Assembly: GCA_024743315.1 (NCBI GenBank) | Contig: JANSWU010000003.1 | Location: forward strand, 248,001 to 312,000 | Length of the DNA stretch: 64,000 nucleotides | Direction of reading: 5' to 3' | Source: Hyphomonadaceae bacterium | GTDB taxonomy: Bacteria; Pseudomonadota; Alphaproteobacteria; Caulobacterales; Hyphomonadaceae | Shown: positions 8,668 through 18,032 of the stretch, one piece after another | Position numbering within the stretch: the first letter of the stretch is position 1 | Layout: the number at the start of each line of letters is the position of its first letter | Made by a program: the position numbers and the translations under genes | The notes under the pieces: model-generated | Database searches by the model: none | The model's input: the letters and a program-made list of their open reading frames with translations, nothing else | What the model was told of the DNA's origin: nothing

Positions 8668-8979
8668 GGCGTTCTCCCATTTCCACTCAACTCAAATGCC
8701 TCGCGCATATGAGAGGGCGGCATATGGTCAATCGACGCCTCATTTTTTCGCTTCGTGGACCGAACAACCATATGCGTCCTCATTCGCTGGCTCTCAGGTA
8801 TGACATTCACGCCCCGCCGCGGGCCGGGATTGTGGACTCGACGGAGAGAGCCAACTGTCGTGGACCTTACGCACTGATTGCGACGCATAGTTTGATCGAC
8901 ATCAATTCAGATACTAAGCGCATGACGGACAGTGCCGATTGAAGCTCATGCTTTGCGCTCGGAATACGGATTTGACCAA
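8668..8979. other. 312-base intergenic gap
   Basis: This gap lies between the divergent DUF2267 remnant and the APC permease. I see no convincing gene: short frames on both strands have no motifs and no ribosome site. Its only clear element is the FNR/FixK-type box at 8892-8905. A CATATG-type palindrome occurs several times (near 8706, 8721 and 8770), without an obvious role. Confidence 0.5.
8892..8905. promoter_or_regulatory. Perfect FNR/FixK-type box before the APC permease
   Basis: TTGATCGACATCAA is an exact FNR/FixK consensus match, centred about 81 bases before the permease ATG at 8980. It places the permease in the same presumed oxygen-responsive regulon as the neighbouring stress genes. 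Confidence 0.7.
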
Positions 8980-10209
8980 ATGTCGTCACCACTCGATTTG
9001 GACCCCAAAGAGGCGCACTTACGCCGCCGCCTGACGCTTCCCTTGCTGGTCCTTTATGGGTTGGGCGTCACTGTTGGAGCAGGCATCTATGTGCTGGTCG
9101 GGACCACTGCGGCGCATGCCGGAATTTATGCGCCGGTTGCGTTTCTGGCAGCTGCGATTGTGGTCGCATTCACCGGGTTTTCCTATGCCGAATTGAGCGC
9201 GAGATTTCCGGTCAGCGCGGGCGAAGCGGCCTATGTGAAAGCCGGGCTAAGATCCAAGCGCATTGCTTTGATTGTCGGTTTGGCTGTTGCAAGCGTCGGA
9301 ATCATCTCGGCCTCTGCAATTACCGTTGGCGCGAGTGCTTATTTGCAAGACCTGACGGGTTTGGACTCACGCCTTCTAACGGTCTTTATCGCCTTAGTCC
9401 TATGCGGGGTCGCCGTGTTGGGTGTGTTGGAATCCGTTGCGATGGCCGCGGTCTTCACGGTCGTCGAAATTCTCGGACTGCTTCTGGTCCTGGCCTTTGG
9501 ATTGGGCGGTCATCCAGAGCTGCTCTCGCAGCTCAATCAGCTCATCCCGCCCTTTGATGGCGAGGTCTGGCTCGGCATCGGCGCCGCGAGCCTTTTGGCC
9601 TTCTTCGCTTTTGTCGGGTTTGAGGACCTCGCCAATATTGCCGAGGAAGCCATTGATCCCGATCGCAACATGCCGAAAGCAATCATTTGGACGCTGATCC
9701 TTGCTACTGTCTTGTATCTCGCGGTCGTATCGGTGGTGGTTTTGACCGTCCCAATCGATGATCTGGCAGTCTCGGCAGCCCCGCTCAATTTGATGTTCAC
9801 GGATGCCTCGCCGACACTGCGCGCGAGCTTCAATCTGATTGCGTCTGTCGCGACTTTGAACGGGGTTCTGATTCAGATGATCATGTCGTCGCGCGTGATT
9901 TATGGATTGGCCAAACAGGACCAGCTACCGGACACATTGGGCTATATTTATCCACGCACCAACACACCGGTCGTGGCGACAGTTCTCGTGACGGGCGTGG
10001 TCTTACTTCTAAGCCTGTTTTTGCCGATCGAGCGCCTGGCCGAACTCACGTCTCAGATCGCCCTCGCGATCTTTGCGACTGTGAACTTATCCTTGATCTT
10101 CCTTAAGCGTCGATACTCTGAACGTGGCGTCGGCTTCACCGTGCCAATCGTGGTGCCAATGATCGGCTTCGTCACCTGCCTGCTCTTATTCGCGTTCGGA
10201 TTAATCTGA
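8980..10209 (+). CDS. APC-family amino acid/polyamine permease
   Basis: The 409-residue protein has about 12 hydrophobic segments. Its first segment reads LYGLGVTVGAGIYVLVG, the typical helix-1 unwound substrate site of the amino acid-polyamine-organocation superfamily. FVGFEDLANIAEEAIDP is the conserved helix-6/loop motif of this group. It is an inner-membrane transporter with an unknown amino acid or amine substrate. A GTG at 8932 would add 16 residues that do not look like family sequence, so the ATG at 8980 is preferred although its ribosome site is weak. A perfect FNR/FixK box lies upstream. Confidence 0.88.
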   Translation: MSSPLDLDPKEAHLRRRLTLPLLVLYGLGVTVGAGIYVLVGTTAAHAGIYAPVAFLAAAIVVAFTGFSYAELSARFPVSAGEAAYVKAGLRSKRIALIVGLAVASVGIISASAITVGASAYLQDLTGLDSRLLTVFIALVLCGVAVLGVLESVAMAAVFTVVEILGLLLVLAFGLGGHPELLSQLNQLIPPFDGEVWLGIGAASLLAFFAFVGFEDLANIAEEAIDPDRNMPKAIIWTLILATVLYLAVVSVVVLTVPIDDLAVSAAPLNLMFTDASPTLRASFNLIASVATLNGVLIQMIMSSRVIYGLAKQDQLPDTLGYIYPRTNTPVVATVLVTGVVLLLSLFLPIERLAELTSQIALAIFATVNLSLIFLKRRYSERGVGFTVPIVVPMIGFVTCLLLFAFGLI

Positions 10210-10218
10210 ACGTGTCGG

Positions 10219-10746
10219 CTATGGGTTGAGCCACCCGTTCAACCAAGCATTCAAATCTGACCAGTTGGTGTACTCCCGGTCCTGATTTGGATCGGCATCG
10301 GGATCCTTCTTGGCGAGGATGCGCCGCATCAGGAATTTGGTAAGGATATCATACTTTGAGGGCCGGTAAGCGCCAGCCACGTGCATGATATCCGCCGGGA
10401 TCCATCCGGTCGCTTCACTAAAGTCTTGAGTGATATGATCCAGACCGCGCCAATCCTCGGCGTCGTATCCGGCCGCGGCCAGAGAAACAGAGACAAACCG
10501 CGTATCTACCTCGGTCAATTGCGCCTGATTGAACTCGACAAACTGGCTGAGTGATTTGGGGTAATGCCCAACATGAATGGGGGCGACGAGTACGACAGAA
10601 TCAAAACGCCTGAGATCAAGTTCGCTGGCATCGTGCAAGGCACAGATCTCAAATGAATGGCCCGTGTCGAAGGCGAAGTCACCGATGTGTCGCGCGATCT
10701 TTCGCGATTGTCCTTCTTTCGAGGCATAGCCAATAAACAGCTTCAT
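10219..10746 (-). CDS. hemG: HemG-like flavodoxin (protoporphyrinogen oxidase type)
   Basis: The 175-residue protein aligns in layout with E. coli HemG: an N-terminal flavodoxin FMN loop (YASKEGQSRKIA), then VVLVAPIHVGHYPKSLSQFV, and a C-terminal DREYTNWSDLNAW that matches the HemG ending. HemG oxidises protoporphyrinogen IX with a quinone and so allows haem synthesis without oxygen. It follows the small cytochrome gene by 55 bases on the same strand and is likely cotranscribed from the FNR/FixK box at 11343. Another flavodoxin-domain role is possible, since the key HemG long-chain insert is only judged by eye. Confidence 0.8.
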   Translation of the reverse strand: MKLFIGYASKEGQSRKIARHIGDFAFDTGHSFEICALHDASELDLRRFDSVVLVAPIHVGHYPKSLSQFVEFNQAQLTEVDTRFVSVSLAAAGYDAEDWRGLDHITQDFSEATGWIPADIMHVAGAYRPSKYDILTKFLMRRILAKKDPDADPNQDREYTNWSDLNAWLNGWLNP

Positions 10747-10801
10747 GAGGTCAGTCCTGGTTATGGAATTCTAATCCGTAAGCGCCGGCATCACCGCCAA
10801 T

Positions 10802-11275
10802 CTAAAACGGTCCATAGGGTGAATAATGTGTCCGTTGATATGGCTGGAGGGTGTAGTACTGCTCCAGGAACGTCACCAGATCGGTCATCTCGGTCACCGT
10901 CATGATGTCATTGTAATTGACCATTTGAGAGTTGCCCTCCGTATCGACGACATCGCCAAGCTCGGGCTGAGAAATCTTGTGCGATGGATTGATCACGGAG
11001 GTGACGAGTTCTCCATAGGTGTATACACGCGGCTTCTCACCGCCGAGCACCACAGTGCGCTCAGGATTGGTGACATTATCGCGTAAGCCCTCGACGCCTG
11101 CCACGGTGTGACAATACCCGCACCCCAAGTCCATAAACGTCTCCATGCCGCGCTCGGCGTTTCCTTCGGGTAGTGTAAAGCCCGCCGATTGCGACCGCTC
11201 ACACGCCGTTGAAGCCAGGGCGGCAATGGCGATTAAGCTGGTTGAAATGACCTTTGAGTGTCGTCGAAATAGCAT
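10802..11275 (-). CDS. Small secreted monohaem c-type cytochrome
   Basis: The 157-residue protein has an N-terminal signal segment (VISTSLIAIAALASTAC), possibly a lipoprotein signal with a poor lipobox. It has one haem-binding motif CGYCH near residue 57 in MDLGCGYCHTVAG, and a methionine-rich C-terminal half (SQMVNYNDIMTVTEM) that offers an axial ligand. It probably carries electrons in the periplasm or at the membrane. The ATG at 11275 follows GGAGGG at 6 bases; a longer frame to 11329 lacks this. A perfect FNR/FixK box lies 75 bases upstream, and hemG follows, so haem supply and electron transfer appear coregulated. Confidence 0.85.
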   Translation of the reverse strand: MLFRRHSKVISTSLIAIAALASTACERSQSAGFTLPEGNAERGMETFMDLGCGYCHTVAGVEGLRDNVTNPERTVVLGGEKPRVYTYGELVTSVINPSHKISQPELGDVVDTEGNSQMVNYNDIMTVTEMTDLVTFLEQYYTLQPYQRTHYSPYGPF

Positions 11276-11342
11276 GGCTGCCCTCCATACGCTTAGATGC
11301 AAGCTCGCCCAAAAGCTTACAGGCGCCACAAAGGCGCTCGCG

Positions 11343-11356
11343 TTGATTCAGATCAA
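11343..11356. promoter_or_regulatory. Perfect FNR/FixK-type box before the cytochrome-hemG pair
   Basis: TTGATTCAGATCAA is an exact consensus match centred about 75 bases before the cytochrome ATG (minus strand). It lies between the end of the ROK regulator gene and the cytochrome gene, so the cytochrome is its only sensible target. Confidence 0.7.
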
Positions 11357-11401
11357 GCTGAGAGAACTGGTTCTAAGGGCTGTCCTTGATAAGGGCGCCG
11401 C

Positions 11402-12526
11402 TCAATCACCAATCCCGCTGATTGCCGGGGAGCAGGTATAGTGGATCGGGAGAAGTGCTGCACCGATCGCCGTAGTTCGAGGCCCCGCTTTAGACGTGCG
11501 AATTTTCATCGCCGGCATTTCCTCATCCGGGAGATTGACGTGAGGACGCAATCTATCAGTCACTTGATCCAAAATTTCATTGGGGAACGGCCCGCCAACA
11601 ACGAATTCATCAGGCGCTAGCCAGTACTTCGCGGTTTTCGCGAGATCGGATATTTGGTGAGCTACTCGAATAATCCAGTCCTGAACCGCCGCCTCTCGCG
11701 ACACGGACTCGAAATCAATATCCGATAGGGTCGCATAGCGTTCTGCGCGAGATGCATTGAGCATATTCAGAAAATCCAGACCCGATGGCCGGGGGCCGTC
11801 ACCTGGAAAAAAAACACCCACCTCGCCAGCGTTTCCACCGCGCCCACGATAAAGTTCGCCTGAAATGATGATGCCGGCCCCGACCCCATAACCGATGTGA
11901 AGAAAGACAATGTGACGTGGATCGCTTTTGGTTGGGCGGTACAGTTCTGTGAGCGCTCCCGCCGATGCGATATTCTCGACCCAGGTGGGCAGTCCTGTTT
12001 CGACCTCAAAAATAGCGCTCATATCAACGTCGCGCCACGATTTCAGTTCCTCAACTGTCCGCAGCGAGGCTTGATGGCTGGTCAAGTAACCAGGTACCGC
12101 GAGGCCGATGCCCAAGCACTTTTCCATATTAAGACTTTTCCGCGCCTTGATCATCCGCCGAATGAAGCGCCAAGCGAGCTTCGCCGTTCCAGCTGGGTCA
12201 AGATCATCAAAGGCATGACTTTCCTGTGCAATTGGCACCCCGGCAAAATTCGTGATCGCGATGTCGAGTTGCTTGGGATAGAACGCCGCGCCGATGGAAA
12301 ATGCGCCTCTGGGATTAATCAGAAGGGGCTGCCGAGGTTGTCCGCGATTGCCGCCAACGGTTTCGCCAATCTCGACAAGATCTCTTAGGATCAACTCGCG
12401 ACTAATCCTGACAAGGGCGCCACTCGAGAGCCCACTCAACGGCGCTAGTTCAACCCGGGAGATCGGGTTGTGCCGTCTGATCAGATCGAGCACGGACTTC
12501 TGATTGAGAGATAGATTTGGGACCAT
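11402..12526 (-). CDS. ROK-family transcriptional regulator
   Basis: The 374-residue protein has an N-terminal winged helix (NQKSVLDLIRRHNPISRVELAPLSGLS, about residues 7-32) followed by a ROK sugar-kinase-like domain. The family features GIGLAVPGY and GYGVGAGIIISGELYRGRGGNAGEVG are present, but the cysteine zinc cluster of ROK kinases is not evident after the GE-G loop. It probably represses the divergent MFS transporter and TonB receptor genes and responds to a sugar. The start at 12526 (MVPNLSL) is chosen over one 8 codons upstream because it fits ROK regulators. Confidence 0.88.
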   Translation of the reverse strand: MVPNLSLNQKSVLDLIRRHNPISRVELAPLSGLSSGALVRISRELILRDLVEIGETVGGNRGQPRQPLLINPRGAFSIGAAFYPKQLDIAITNFAGVPIAQESHAFDDLDPAGTAKLAWRFIRRMIKARKSLNMEKCLGIGLAVPGYLTSHQASLRTVEELKSWRDVDMSAIFEVETGLPTWVENIASAGALTELYRPTKSDPRHIVFLHIGYGVGAGIIISGELYRGRGGNAGEVGVFFPGDGPRPSGLDFLNMLNASRAERYATLSDIDFESVSREAAVQDWIIRVAHQISDLAKTAKYWLAPDEFVVGGPFPNEILDQVTDRLRPHVNLPDEEMPAMKIRTSKAGPRTTAIGAALLPIHYTCSPAISGIGD

Positions 12527-12681
12527 GTCACATTCTCTTTTGAGTCGCAAAGTAGCGTGTGATGCGCTAATTTCACGATATAAAAAATACTTTTACAGTT
12601 TAAGTCAATTTGTAGTTGCGTGGCGGGGACGCGCGATCGGCGTTTATGTCGTGATTGGTCAGGCGATGTTTTCACACGGTG

Positions 12682-14001
12682 ATGACCTCGATGAAGAACG
12701 CCGACAGCCAGCTCCGATGGGTTTATGGAATCTCCCACTTCGGAAAGAGCCTCCTTTGGGCCGTAAGCGGTCTCGTTTTCGCGTTTTTTCTAACTGAGGT
12801 GGTGGCGTTTTCTCCGCAACAGATGGGCCGCATCGTCGGGGCGTCGCTTTTATTTCAGGCCGCTCTTGATTTGATAATCGGGCGCGCCATGCGAAATAGA
12901 GTGCAGACAGTTAGGCAAGCTGCAATCGCCCAATTGTATGGCGCTGTCTGTGCGGCGGCAGGCTTTGTTTGCTTTTCGAGCGCCGGGTTGATCCCGGATA
13001 GCGCTAAAGCGTTGTATGCGCTTGCAACGTTGTTTTTGTTTCGGCTGGGGTGTTCGATTTATGACATTCCCCAAAACACGTTCATGGCCTTTGTGACGAA
13101 AACCGACACTGCCCGCGCGCAATATAGCAGCATGCGCTACATCATGTCCGGTCTCGCTGCATTACTGATCACGCTGGTGGTTACACCACTTGTCCGGAGT
13201 GATCCCGGTATCGATAACGGCATTCGGTTCGCTCAGCTGTCGGTGATCATCGGAATTATTGCGGTTTTGGGCTCATATTGCTTGTTCGCGATTGCGCGCC
13301 ATCACCCACCGCAACAGAAACGAATGACGCCCACCAGATCAACCGCATCCAGCCCGATAGGTCCTCTTAACGTATTGTTTTATCGACCTTTCTTAAGCGT
13401 CGTTTTCCTTATTTTCGTATTGAACTTGACCGCATCCGTGTTCTCAAATCTCGAGGCTTATTTCGTCGCATACTCACTTCATAACGTTCCTGTGGGCGCC
13501 ATCTTCTTAACCTGTGTCTCAGTCGGTCAAGTTGCCTCTCAGCCCGGATGGGCTTTGATGGTGACTAAGTGGGGACTCAAGCCTGTTTTGATGTTCGCCA
13601 GTGTGGCTTATCTGGGCTCGGGTTTGGCGTTTGCTGGACTAGGGCACTTGGGCGGCGTCGCAACGATTTCATCAGCATTGATCTATGGTGCCGGGTATGG
13701 AGGCACCGCAATGTGCATCTGGGGTCTGCTCGCCAAAGTGGCCGCAACAGACCCCTCTCGCGCGACCCAACGCTATGGTCTTTTCACTTGTTTTTCCAAA
13801 CTCTCCCAAGCAACCGCCATCCTTATTGTCGGCGCGGCTTTGACAGATATCGCTTATCGAGATTCCGCGATTGGGCAGACGCAATTACAATATTTCATGG
13901 CGCTGGCGCCGGTTCTGGGAGGTCTCATTTTACTGACCTTCATCGCGATTTCACGCATGCCAGCCGACACATCACAACGCCCCTCTAATACTGAGTCCTG
14001 A
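12682..14001 (+). CDS. MFS sugar transporter, GPH (MelB-like) type
   Basis: The 439-residue protein has about 12 membrane segments. Its start (YGISHFGKSLLWAVSGLVFAFFLTEV) and the segment FRLGCSIYDIPQNTFMAF resemble the glycoside-pentoside-hexuronide cation symporters, which have a conserved D-x-P-x-x-A/T motif. It would import a sugar or small oligosaccharide across the inner membrane. The ATG at 12682 or at 12691 may be the start. It is divergent from the ROK regulator across a short AT-rich gap and is followed by a TonB receptor gene, so the three form an uptake unit. Confidence 0.83.
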   Translation: MTSMKNADSQLRWVYGISHFGKSLLWAVSGLVFAFFLTEVVAFSPQQMGRIVGASLLFQAALDLIIGRAMRNRVQTVRQAAIAQLYGAVCAAAGFVCFSSAGLIPDSAKALYALATLFLFRLGCSIYDIPQNTFMAFVTKTDTARAQYSSMRYIMSGLAALLITLVVTPLVRSDPGIDNGIRFAQLSVIIGIIAVLGSYCLFAIARHHPPQQKRMTPTRSTASSPIGPLNVLFYRPFLSVVFLIFVLNLTASVFSNLEAYFVAYSLHNVPVGAIFLTCVSVGQVASQPGWALMVTKWGLKPVLMFASVAYLGSGLAFAGLGHLGGVATISSALIYGAGYGGTAMCIWGLLAKVAATDPSRATQRYGLFTCFSKLSQATAILIVGAALTDIAYRDSAIGQTQLQYFMALAPVLGGLILLTFIAISRMPADTSQRPSNTES

Positions 14002-14173
14002 CACGGATTAGATTGGCTTTCATTGAGGGATCCAACGGAGATGGCGCGTTCAAATCCATGCGCGAAAATAAGAGGATTGGAAAAAGAGTCCTTGTCTTTA
14101 TTAAACTGACATCGTAATCTTAATAGGTGCTCACCGGGGACGAAGCATAGATAAATCACTCCGGGAGGGTATA

Positions 14174-16951
14174 ATGGAGTCCAATAAAAAATTAGTGCTC
14201 ATAAGAAGCTGCGCAGTCGTATCATTGTTTGTTGCGGGTGCTGGCGCAGCGCTCGCGCAATCAAACGATGCAGCAAATCCATCAGCATCAGAACCAGAAG
14301 AAGAAGTAGCCGTGTTAGACACAGTGACCGTCACTGGATTTCGTCAGGCAAATTCTGCGGCAATCTCAGACAAACGTGAGGCCACCGGCATCACGGATGG
14401 AATCAATCAGGATACGATTGGTTTGCTGCCAGATCTCACTGTGTCGGACATTGCCCGCCGCATACCGGGCGTGACGTCCGTTTCCTCGCAGGGCGGGTCT
14501 GGAGTCCGATCTTTGGCGGGCGCGGAGAATATCGTCATTCGCGGCTTATCTCCCGACTTCAATCTGTCGACTTTTGACGGGGCGCCAATTGCAACCGCGA
14601 GTGAAAACAATCGCGCGGCGAACCTCAGCCTCTTTCCTCCATCCATCATCACGCGCATCGAGGCGGTGAAAACTTTGACCGCAGACCTCAACCCGCATGG
14701 TCTTTCCGGTCAACTGAACTTGAAGACTATGAGCGCATTTGATTTGAGCGATTCCGCAACCACGCTGCGTGCGTCTGTCGGTCAAAACTCAACAGCTGGC
14801 GACATTGTTGATGATCAAGGCGATAACTATCGTCTCTCAGGTCTCCACGCACAAACATTTGGAATGAATGATCAGTTTGGCTTGATCGTTTCCGCATCTT
14901 CTGAGAAATTTTACTCAACCACTTTTGATTTCCGCCCGGCCTCGGTCAGCGCGAGCTACTTGTTCTACACAGAAGATCCAAGTGACAACACATTCGTCAA
15001 TACGTTCGAAGATTCGAACGGATTTGTTGCGCCTGTTCAGCCCCAACTCTTCCTGTTTGAAAATGAACAAGAGCGTGCATCTGCGGCCGCCAAGCTAGAA
15101 TGGCAACCGGATACAAGGACTTACGCGTCTCTTTTTGCAGGTCTGTTTTATCAGGACGAACAGGAAACGCGTCATGAGCATCTGGTCTTAGCTGATCGCA
15201 GTCAACGCCCGGACAATCAGACGCAGAATACCGGAGACTGGGCCCTTGGGAAAATTGAAGCCGGGTTCGTATACCAACCCGAAGAGACGACGACGACCGC
15301 GATCACAGGAAAACTGGATCATGAGTTTGACAATGACAATGCGCTGCATCTGACGGGCTCGTTCTCGTCAGCGGAAGTCGATGTCATCCGCAATATGTCA
15401 AAGTTCTTCCCTCCCTATTCGGACCTGACGTCGTTTTCCTATGATATCAGTTCGGGCAATCCGGTCGTATCATTCGTTGACGCTGAAGCGAGTAATGATC
15501 CATCGACATCATCCATTGGATACATTCGAGAGCGAACGCAAAAAATACAGCAGGATTTGACCTATCTTGATGCCTCATTCGAGCACAATTTTGAAGCACA
15601 GGATCGGGGGCTCGGTTACCAAATCGGCGCCGCCTTCACGGGACGCGATCATACATTTGATCGCGAGTATATTGAAGGTGATGTCTTCGACACGGCCAAT
15701 TGCTCCGAGGCGGAAGTTACTGATTGTCCGCTGGTGACATTTGATCAATTCATCGAGGATGTGACATTCCCAACGACTGATCCGGACGTTTTCTTTTATC
15801 TGATCGACGATGCGGCTTTGCGGTCCGCGTGGGCTGCCCAGGGTAAGCCGATCACAAACGATAGAACCGACAATTCAATCAATTCTGACTACATGATCGA
15901 TGAGCAGATCCTGGCCTTCTATATGCAAGCGACGTACAAGACCGATCGTTTCCAGGTGCAAGGCGGACTGCGCTACGATGCAACTGAAGTCGATGTCAAT
16001 CTGTTCGTACGCGACCAAAGCCTGCCAAGCGATCCGGACTCGGCTCAATATGTTGCGGCCACGAGAAATTACGAATACGACTTTTTGTTGCCTTCGTTGA
16101 TTGCAACTTATAACGCGACGGATCAGTTGCTGCTGCGGGGCGGTTATTCGCGCACAATTGGACGCCCAAATTTTGCGTTTCTCAAACGCGGTGAATCATT
16201 CGGCATCCCGAATTTGGATGACCCCTCCAATCCCACCATATCCGTTTCGATTGGCAATACTGACCTCAAGCCATTGGTGTCTAACAATTTTGATCTCTCG
16301 GCGGAGTACTATTTCGACAATGGCGGATCGTTGATTTCAGTCACCGGGTTTTACAAGGATGTAGCAGACCTGATTTACATCCGGACGACCGAGGTCCCTG
16401 ATTACGAGTTTGACGGCGATCTCTATCAAGCCACCGTGACACAACCACTCAATGCGACTGACTCCACGGTCTATGGCGTCGAGTTCGCTGTGCGAAAGGA
16501 CTTCGCAGGCACCCTGCCCGCTCCGTTTGACGGCTTTGTTTTTGATGGAAATATTACCTGGATCGGAAGCGAGTTCACTTACATTAATGCTGAAGGCGAT
16601 GAGCGCGATCCTGGGGGATGGCTCAATCAACCCGAACTATTGGCAAACGCACAGCTCTCATATGAGTACGGACCATTCGGTGCCAAGGTGGCGTATAGTT
16701 GGGTCGATGAATATCTTTCCAACATCCTCGCCGATCAAGGTGACTTGTATGACATGTATTCAATGCCGAGAGGGGTCATCGACTTACAAGCCCGGTACGA
16801 TATTTCCGAGTCCGTGACGCTGCTCGCAGAAGTGCAAAACCTGACTGAGGAAGGCTTGGAGTTTAACCGACGCTTCCCTGTTGGCGACTATTTGGGAGTT
16901 GGAGCCGACCGTGGTCGTGTGGCCTGGCTTGGTGTCAACGTGAACTTCTAA
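14174..16951 (+). CDS. TonB-dependent receptor (first)
   Basis: The 925-residue outer-membrane receptor has a signal peptide ending near AGAALAQ, a TonB-box-like stretch (VLDTVTVTGF) and a plug domain with LPDLTVSDIARRIPGV and IVIRGLSPDFN. A long beta-barrel ends in VNVNF, with the terminal phenylalanine that barrel insertion needs. It imports a ligand using TonB energy, probably the same glycan product as the upstream MFS carrier. GGGAGGG precedes the ATG. The plug motifs match the Caulobacter/Xanthomonas group of carbohydrate TonB receptors, but the ligand cannot be told from sequence. Confidence 0.93.
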   Translation: MESNKKLVLIRSCAVVSLFVAGAGAALAQSNDAANPSASEPEEEVAVLDTVTVTGFRQANSAAISDKREATGITDGINQDTIGLLPDLTVSDIARRIPGVTSVSSQGGSGVRSLAGAENIVIRGLSPDFNLSTFDGAPIATASENNRAANLSLFPPSIITRIEAVKTLTADLNPHGLSGQLNLKTMSAFDLSDSATTLRASVGQNSTAGDIVDDQGDNYRLSGLHAQTFGMNDQFGLIVSASSEKFYSTTFDFRPASVSASYLFYTEDPSDNTFVNTFEDSNGFVAPVQPQLFLFENEQERASAAAKLEWQPDTRTYASLFAGLFYQDEQETRHEHLVLADRSQRPDNQTQNTGDWALGKIEAGFVYQPEETTTTAITGKLDHEFDNDNALHLTGSFSSAEVDVIRNMSKFFPPYSDLTSFSYDISSGNPVVSFVDAEASNDPSTSSIGYIRERTQKIQQDLTYLDASFEHNFEAQDRGLGYQIGAAFTGRDHTFDREYIEGDVFDTANCSEAEVTDCPLVTFDQFIEDVTFPTTDPDVFFYLIDDAALRSAWAAQGKPITNDRTDNSINSDYMIDEQILAFYMQATYKTDRFQVQGGLRYDATEVDVNLFVRDQSLPSDPDSAQYVAATRNYEYDFLLPSLIATYNATDQLLLRGGYSRTIGRPNFAFLKRGESFGIPNLDDPSNPTISVSIGNTDLKPLVSNNFDLSAEYYFDNGGSLISVTGFYKDVADLIYIRTTEVPDYEFDGDLYQATVTQPLNATDSTVYGVEFAVRKDFAGTLPAPFDGFVFDGNITWIGSEFTYINAEGDERDPGGWLNQPELLANAQLSYEYGPFGAKVAYSWVDEYLSNILADQGDLYDMYSMPRGVIDLQARYDISESVTLLAEVQNLTEEGLEFNRRFPVGDYLGVGADRGRVAWLGVNVNF

Positions 16952-16959
16952 AAGCAAAC

Positions 16960-16990
16960 GCCATCGCGCGCCCCTCGTTCGCGCGATGGC
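16960..16990 (+). terminator. GC-rich hairpin after the first TonB receptor gene
   Basis: An 11-base perfect stem (GCCATCGCGCG with its complement) and a 9-base loop follow the receptor stop by 9 bases. There is no T-tract, so it may be a Rho-assisted terminator or an mRNA-stabilising hairpin rather than an intrinsic terminator. Confidence 0.45.
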
Positions 16991-17058
16991 CGTAAACTGC
17001 CATAACATTCAAGTTGGATTGACGCGCACCAAGCGGCAATCGGAGAGAACGTTTCCTC

Positions 17059-17976
17059 ATGACACGACCCATTACCGCACTTTTGGCCAGCTTGTTGTGT
17101 GTCGTCTTCCTCGAAGGGTGTGCCCGGAGCGAGACGACGAATGAGCTCAGCCCTCGCATGCAAGCTATTCTCAAAATCGCTCATGATCCAACGCACCCCG
17201 CCATTTTGGTTGAAGCACATCGAGGATCCTGGACCATGGAACGTCCGGAAAATTCAGTGCCCGCCATCGAACACGCTATAGAAATCGGAGTCGATTGGAT
17301 CGAACTCGACGTGTCGATGACGCGGGACAAGAAGCTTCTCCTTATGCATGACGAAACCCTCGATCGAACCACCACACTGTCTGGCCAGGTGGAGGATCAC
17401 ACGTTCGCGGAAATACGGGCCTCGAATTTGAAGCAAGAGAATGGCGTTGTAACGGAGATGCATCCTCCGAGCCTGGACGAAGCGCTCGACTTGATGGCGG
17501 GGCGAAGCTTTTTTCGGCTCGACCTAAAATGCACTCCCGCATGTGAAGACCAGGTCTATGATTTGGTAGAATCCAAAGGGCTCTTGTCACATGCGGTGCT
17601 CACGCAAAAACTTCGGTATCGTGCCTTATCGACCGGTCTTTCCGATGATCAGATCATCGTCGTTGGTGACAAAATTGAAGATATTGATCACCCTGACCTC
17701 ATTCCGAATGGGGTCGACTATGTTCAAGTCAAAGATTTCCCGGTCGGGGCTCCGCCTCGCGATCTGATGGCGGCGTTCGCGACACGAGTTCGCCTTGTCG
17801 TCTACCCTTATGATGATGAACGCTCCGGCGGTCATGGAGATCGGCTCTCAATCGAGCATCCTGATGCTGGATGGGGCTGGCTTCTCGAATCCGGAGGCAA
17901 TATTTTCCTGACTGATCGCGCCGAAGCCCTCATCGATTATCTGGACGAACGAGGGCTTCGCGATGCTGCTCAATGA
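17059..17976 (+). CDS. Glycerophosphodiester phosphodiesterase-family lipoprotein
   Basis: The 305-residue protein has a lipoprotein signal (VVFLEGC near residue 21) and a GDPD domain. The catalytic parts are visible: EAHRGSW, PENS, IELDVSMT, LMHDETLDRTT and FRLDLK. GDPD enzymes split glycerophosphodiesters to sn-glycerol-3-phosphate and an alcohol with a metal ion. Here it would sit in the periplasm. The next gene starts within its stop region (ATGA at 17973) or 56 bases further on. Its position after a sugar receptor suggests trimming of phosphodiester-linked groups from a glycan, which is an inference. Confidence 0.88.
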   Translation: MTRPITALLASLLCVVFLEGCARSETTNELSPRMQAILKIAHDPTHPAILVEAHRGSWTMERPENSVPAIEHAIEIGVDWIELDVSMTRDKKLLLMHDETLDRTTTLSGQVEDHTFAEIRASNLKQENGVVTEMHPPSLDEALDLMAGRSFFRLDLKCTPACEDQVYDLVESKGLLSHAVLTQKLRYRALSTGLSDDQIIVVGDKIEDIDHPDLIPNGVDYVQVKDFPVGAPPRDLMAAFATRVRLVVYPYDDERSGGHGDRLSIEHPDAGWGWLLESGGNIFLTDRAEALIDYLDERGLRDAAQ

Positions 17977-18032
17977 GCGACACCTATCGGCAGTACCGAG
18001 ATGAGCCTTTTGGAATTGCGGAGGCGAAGCCA

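Noticed and set aside
8664..8942. Two short frames (one on each strand) in the gap before the APC permease
   Set aside because: They have no motif or ribosome site, and the gap carries a regulatory box instead.
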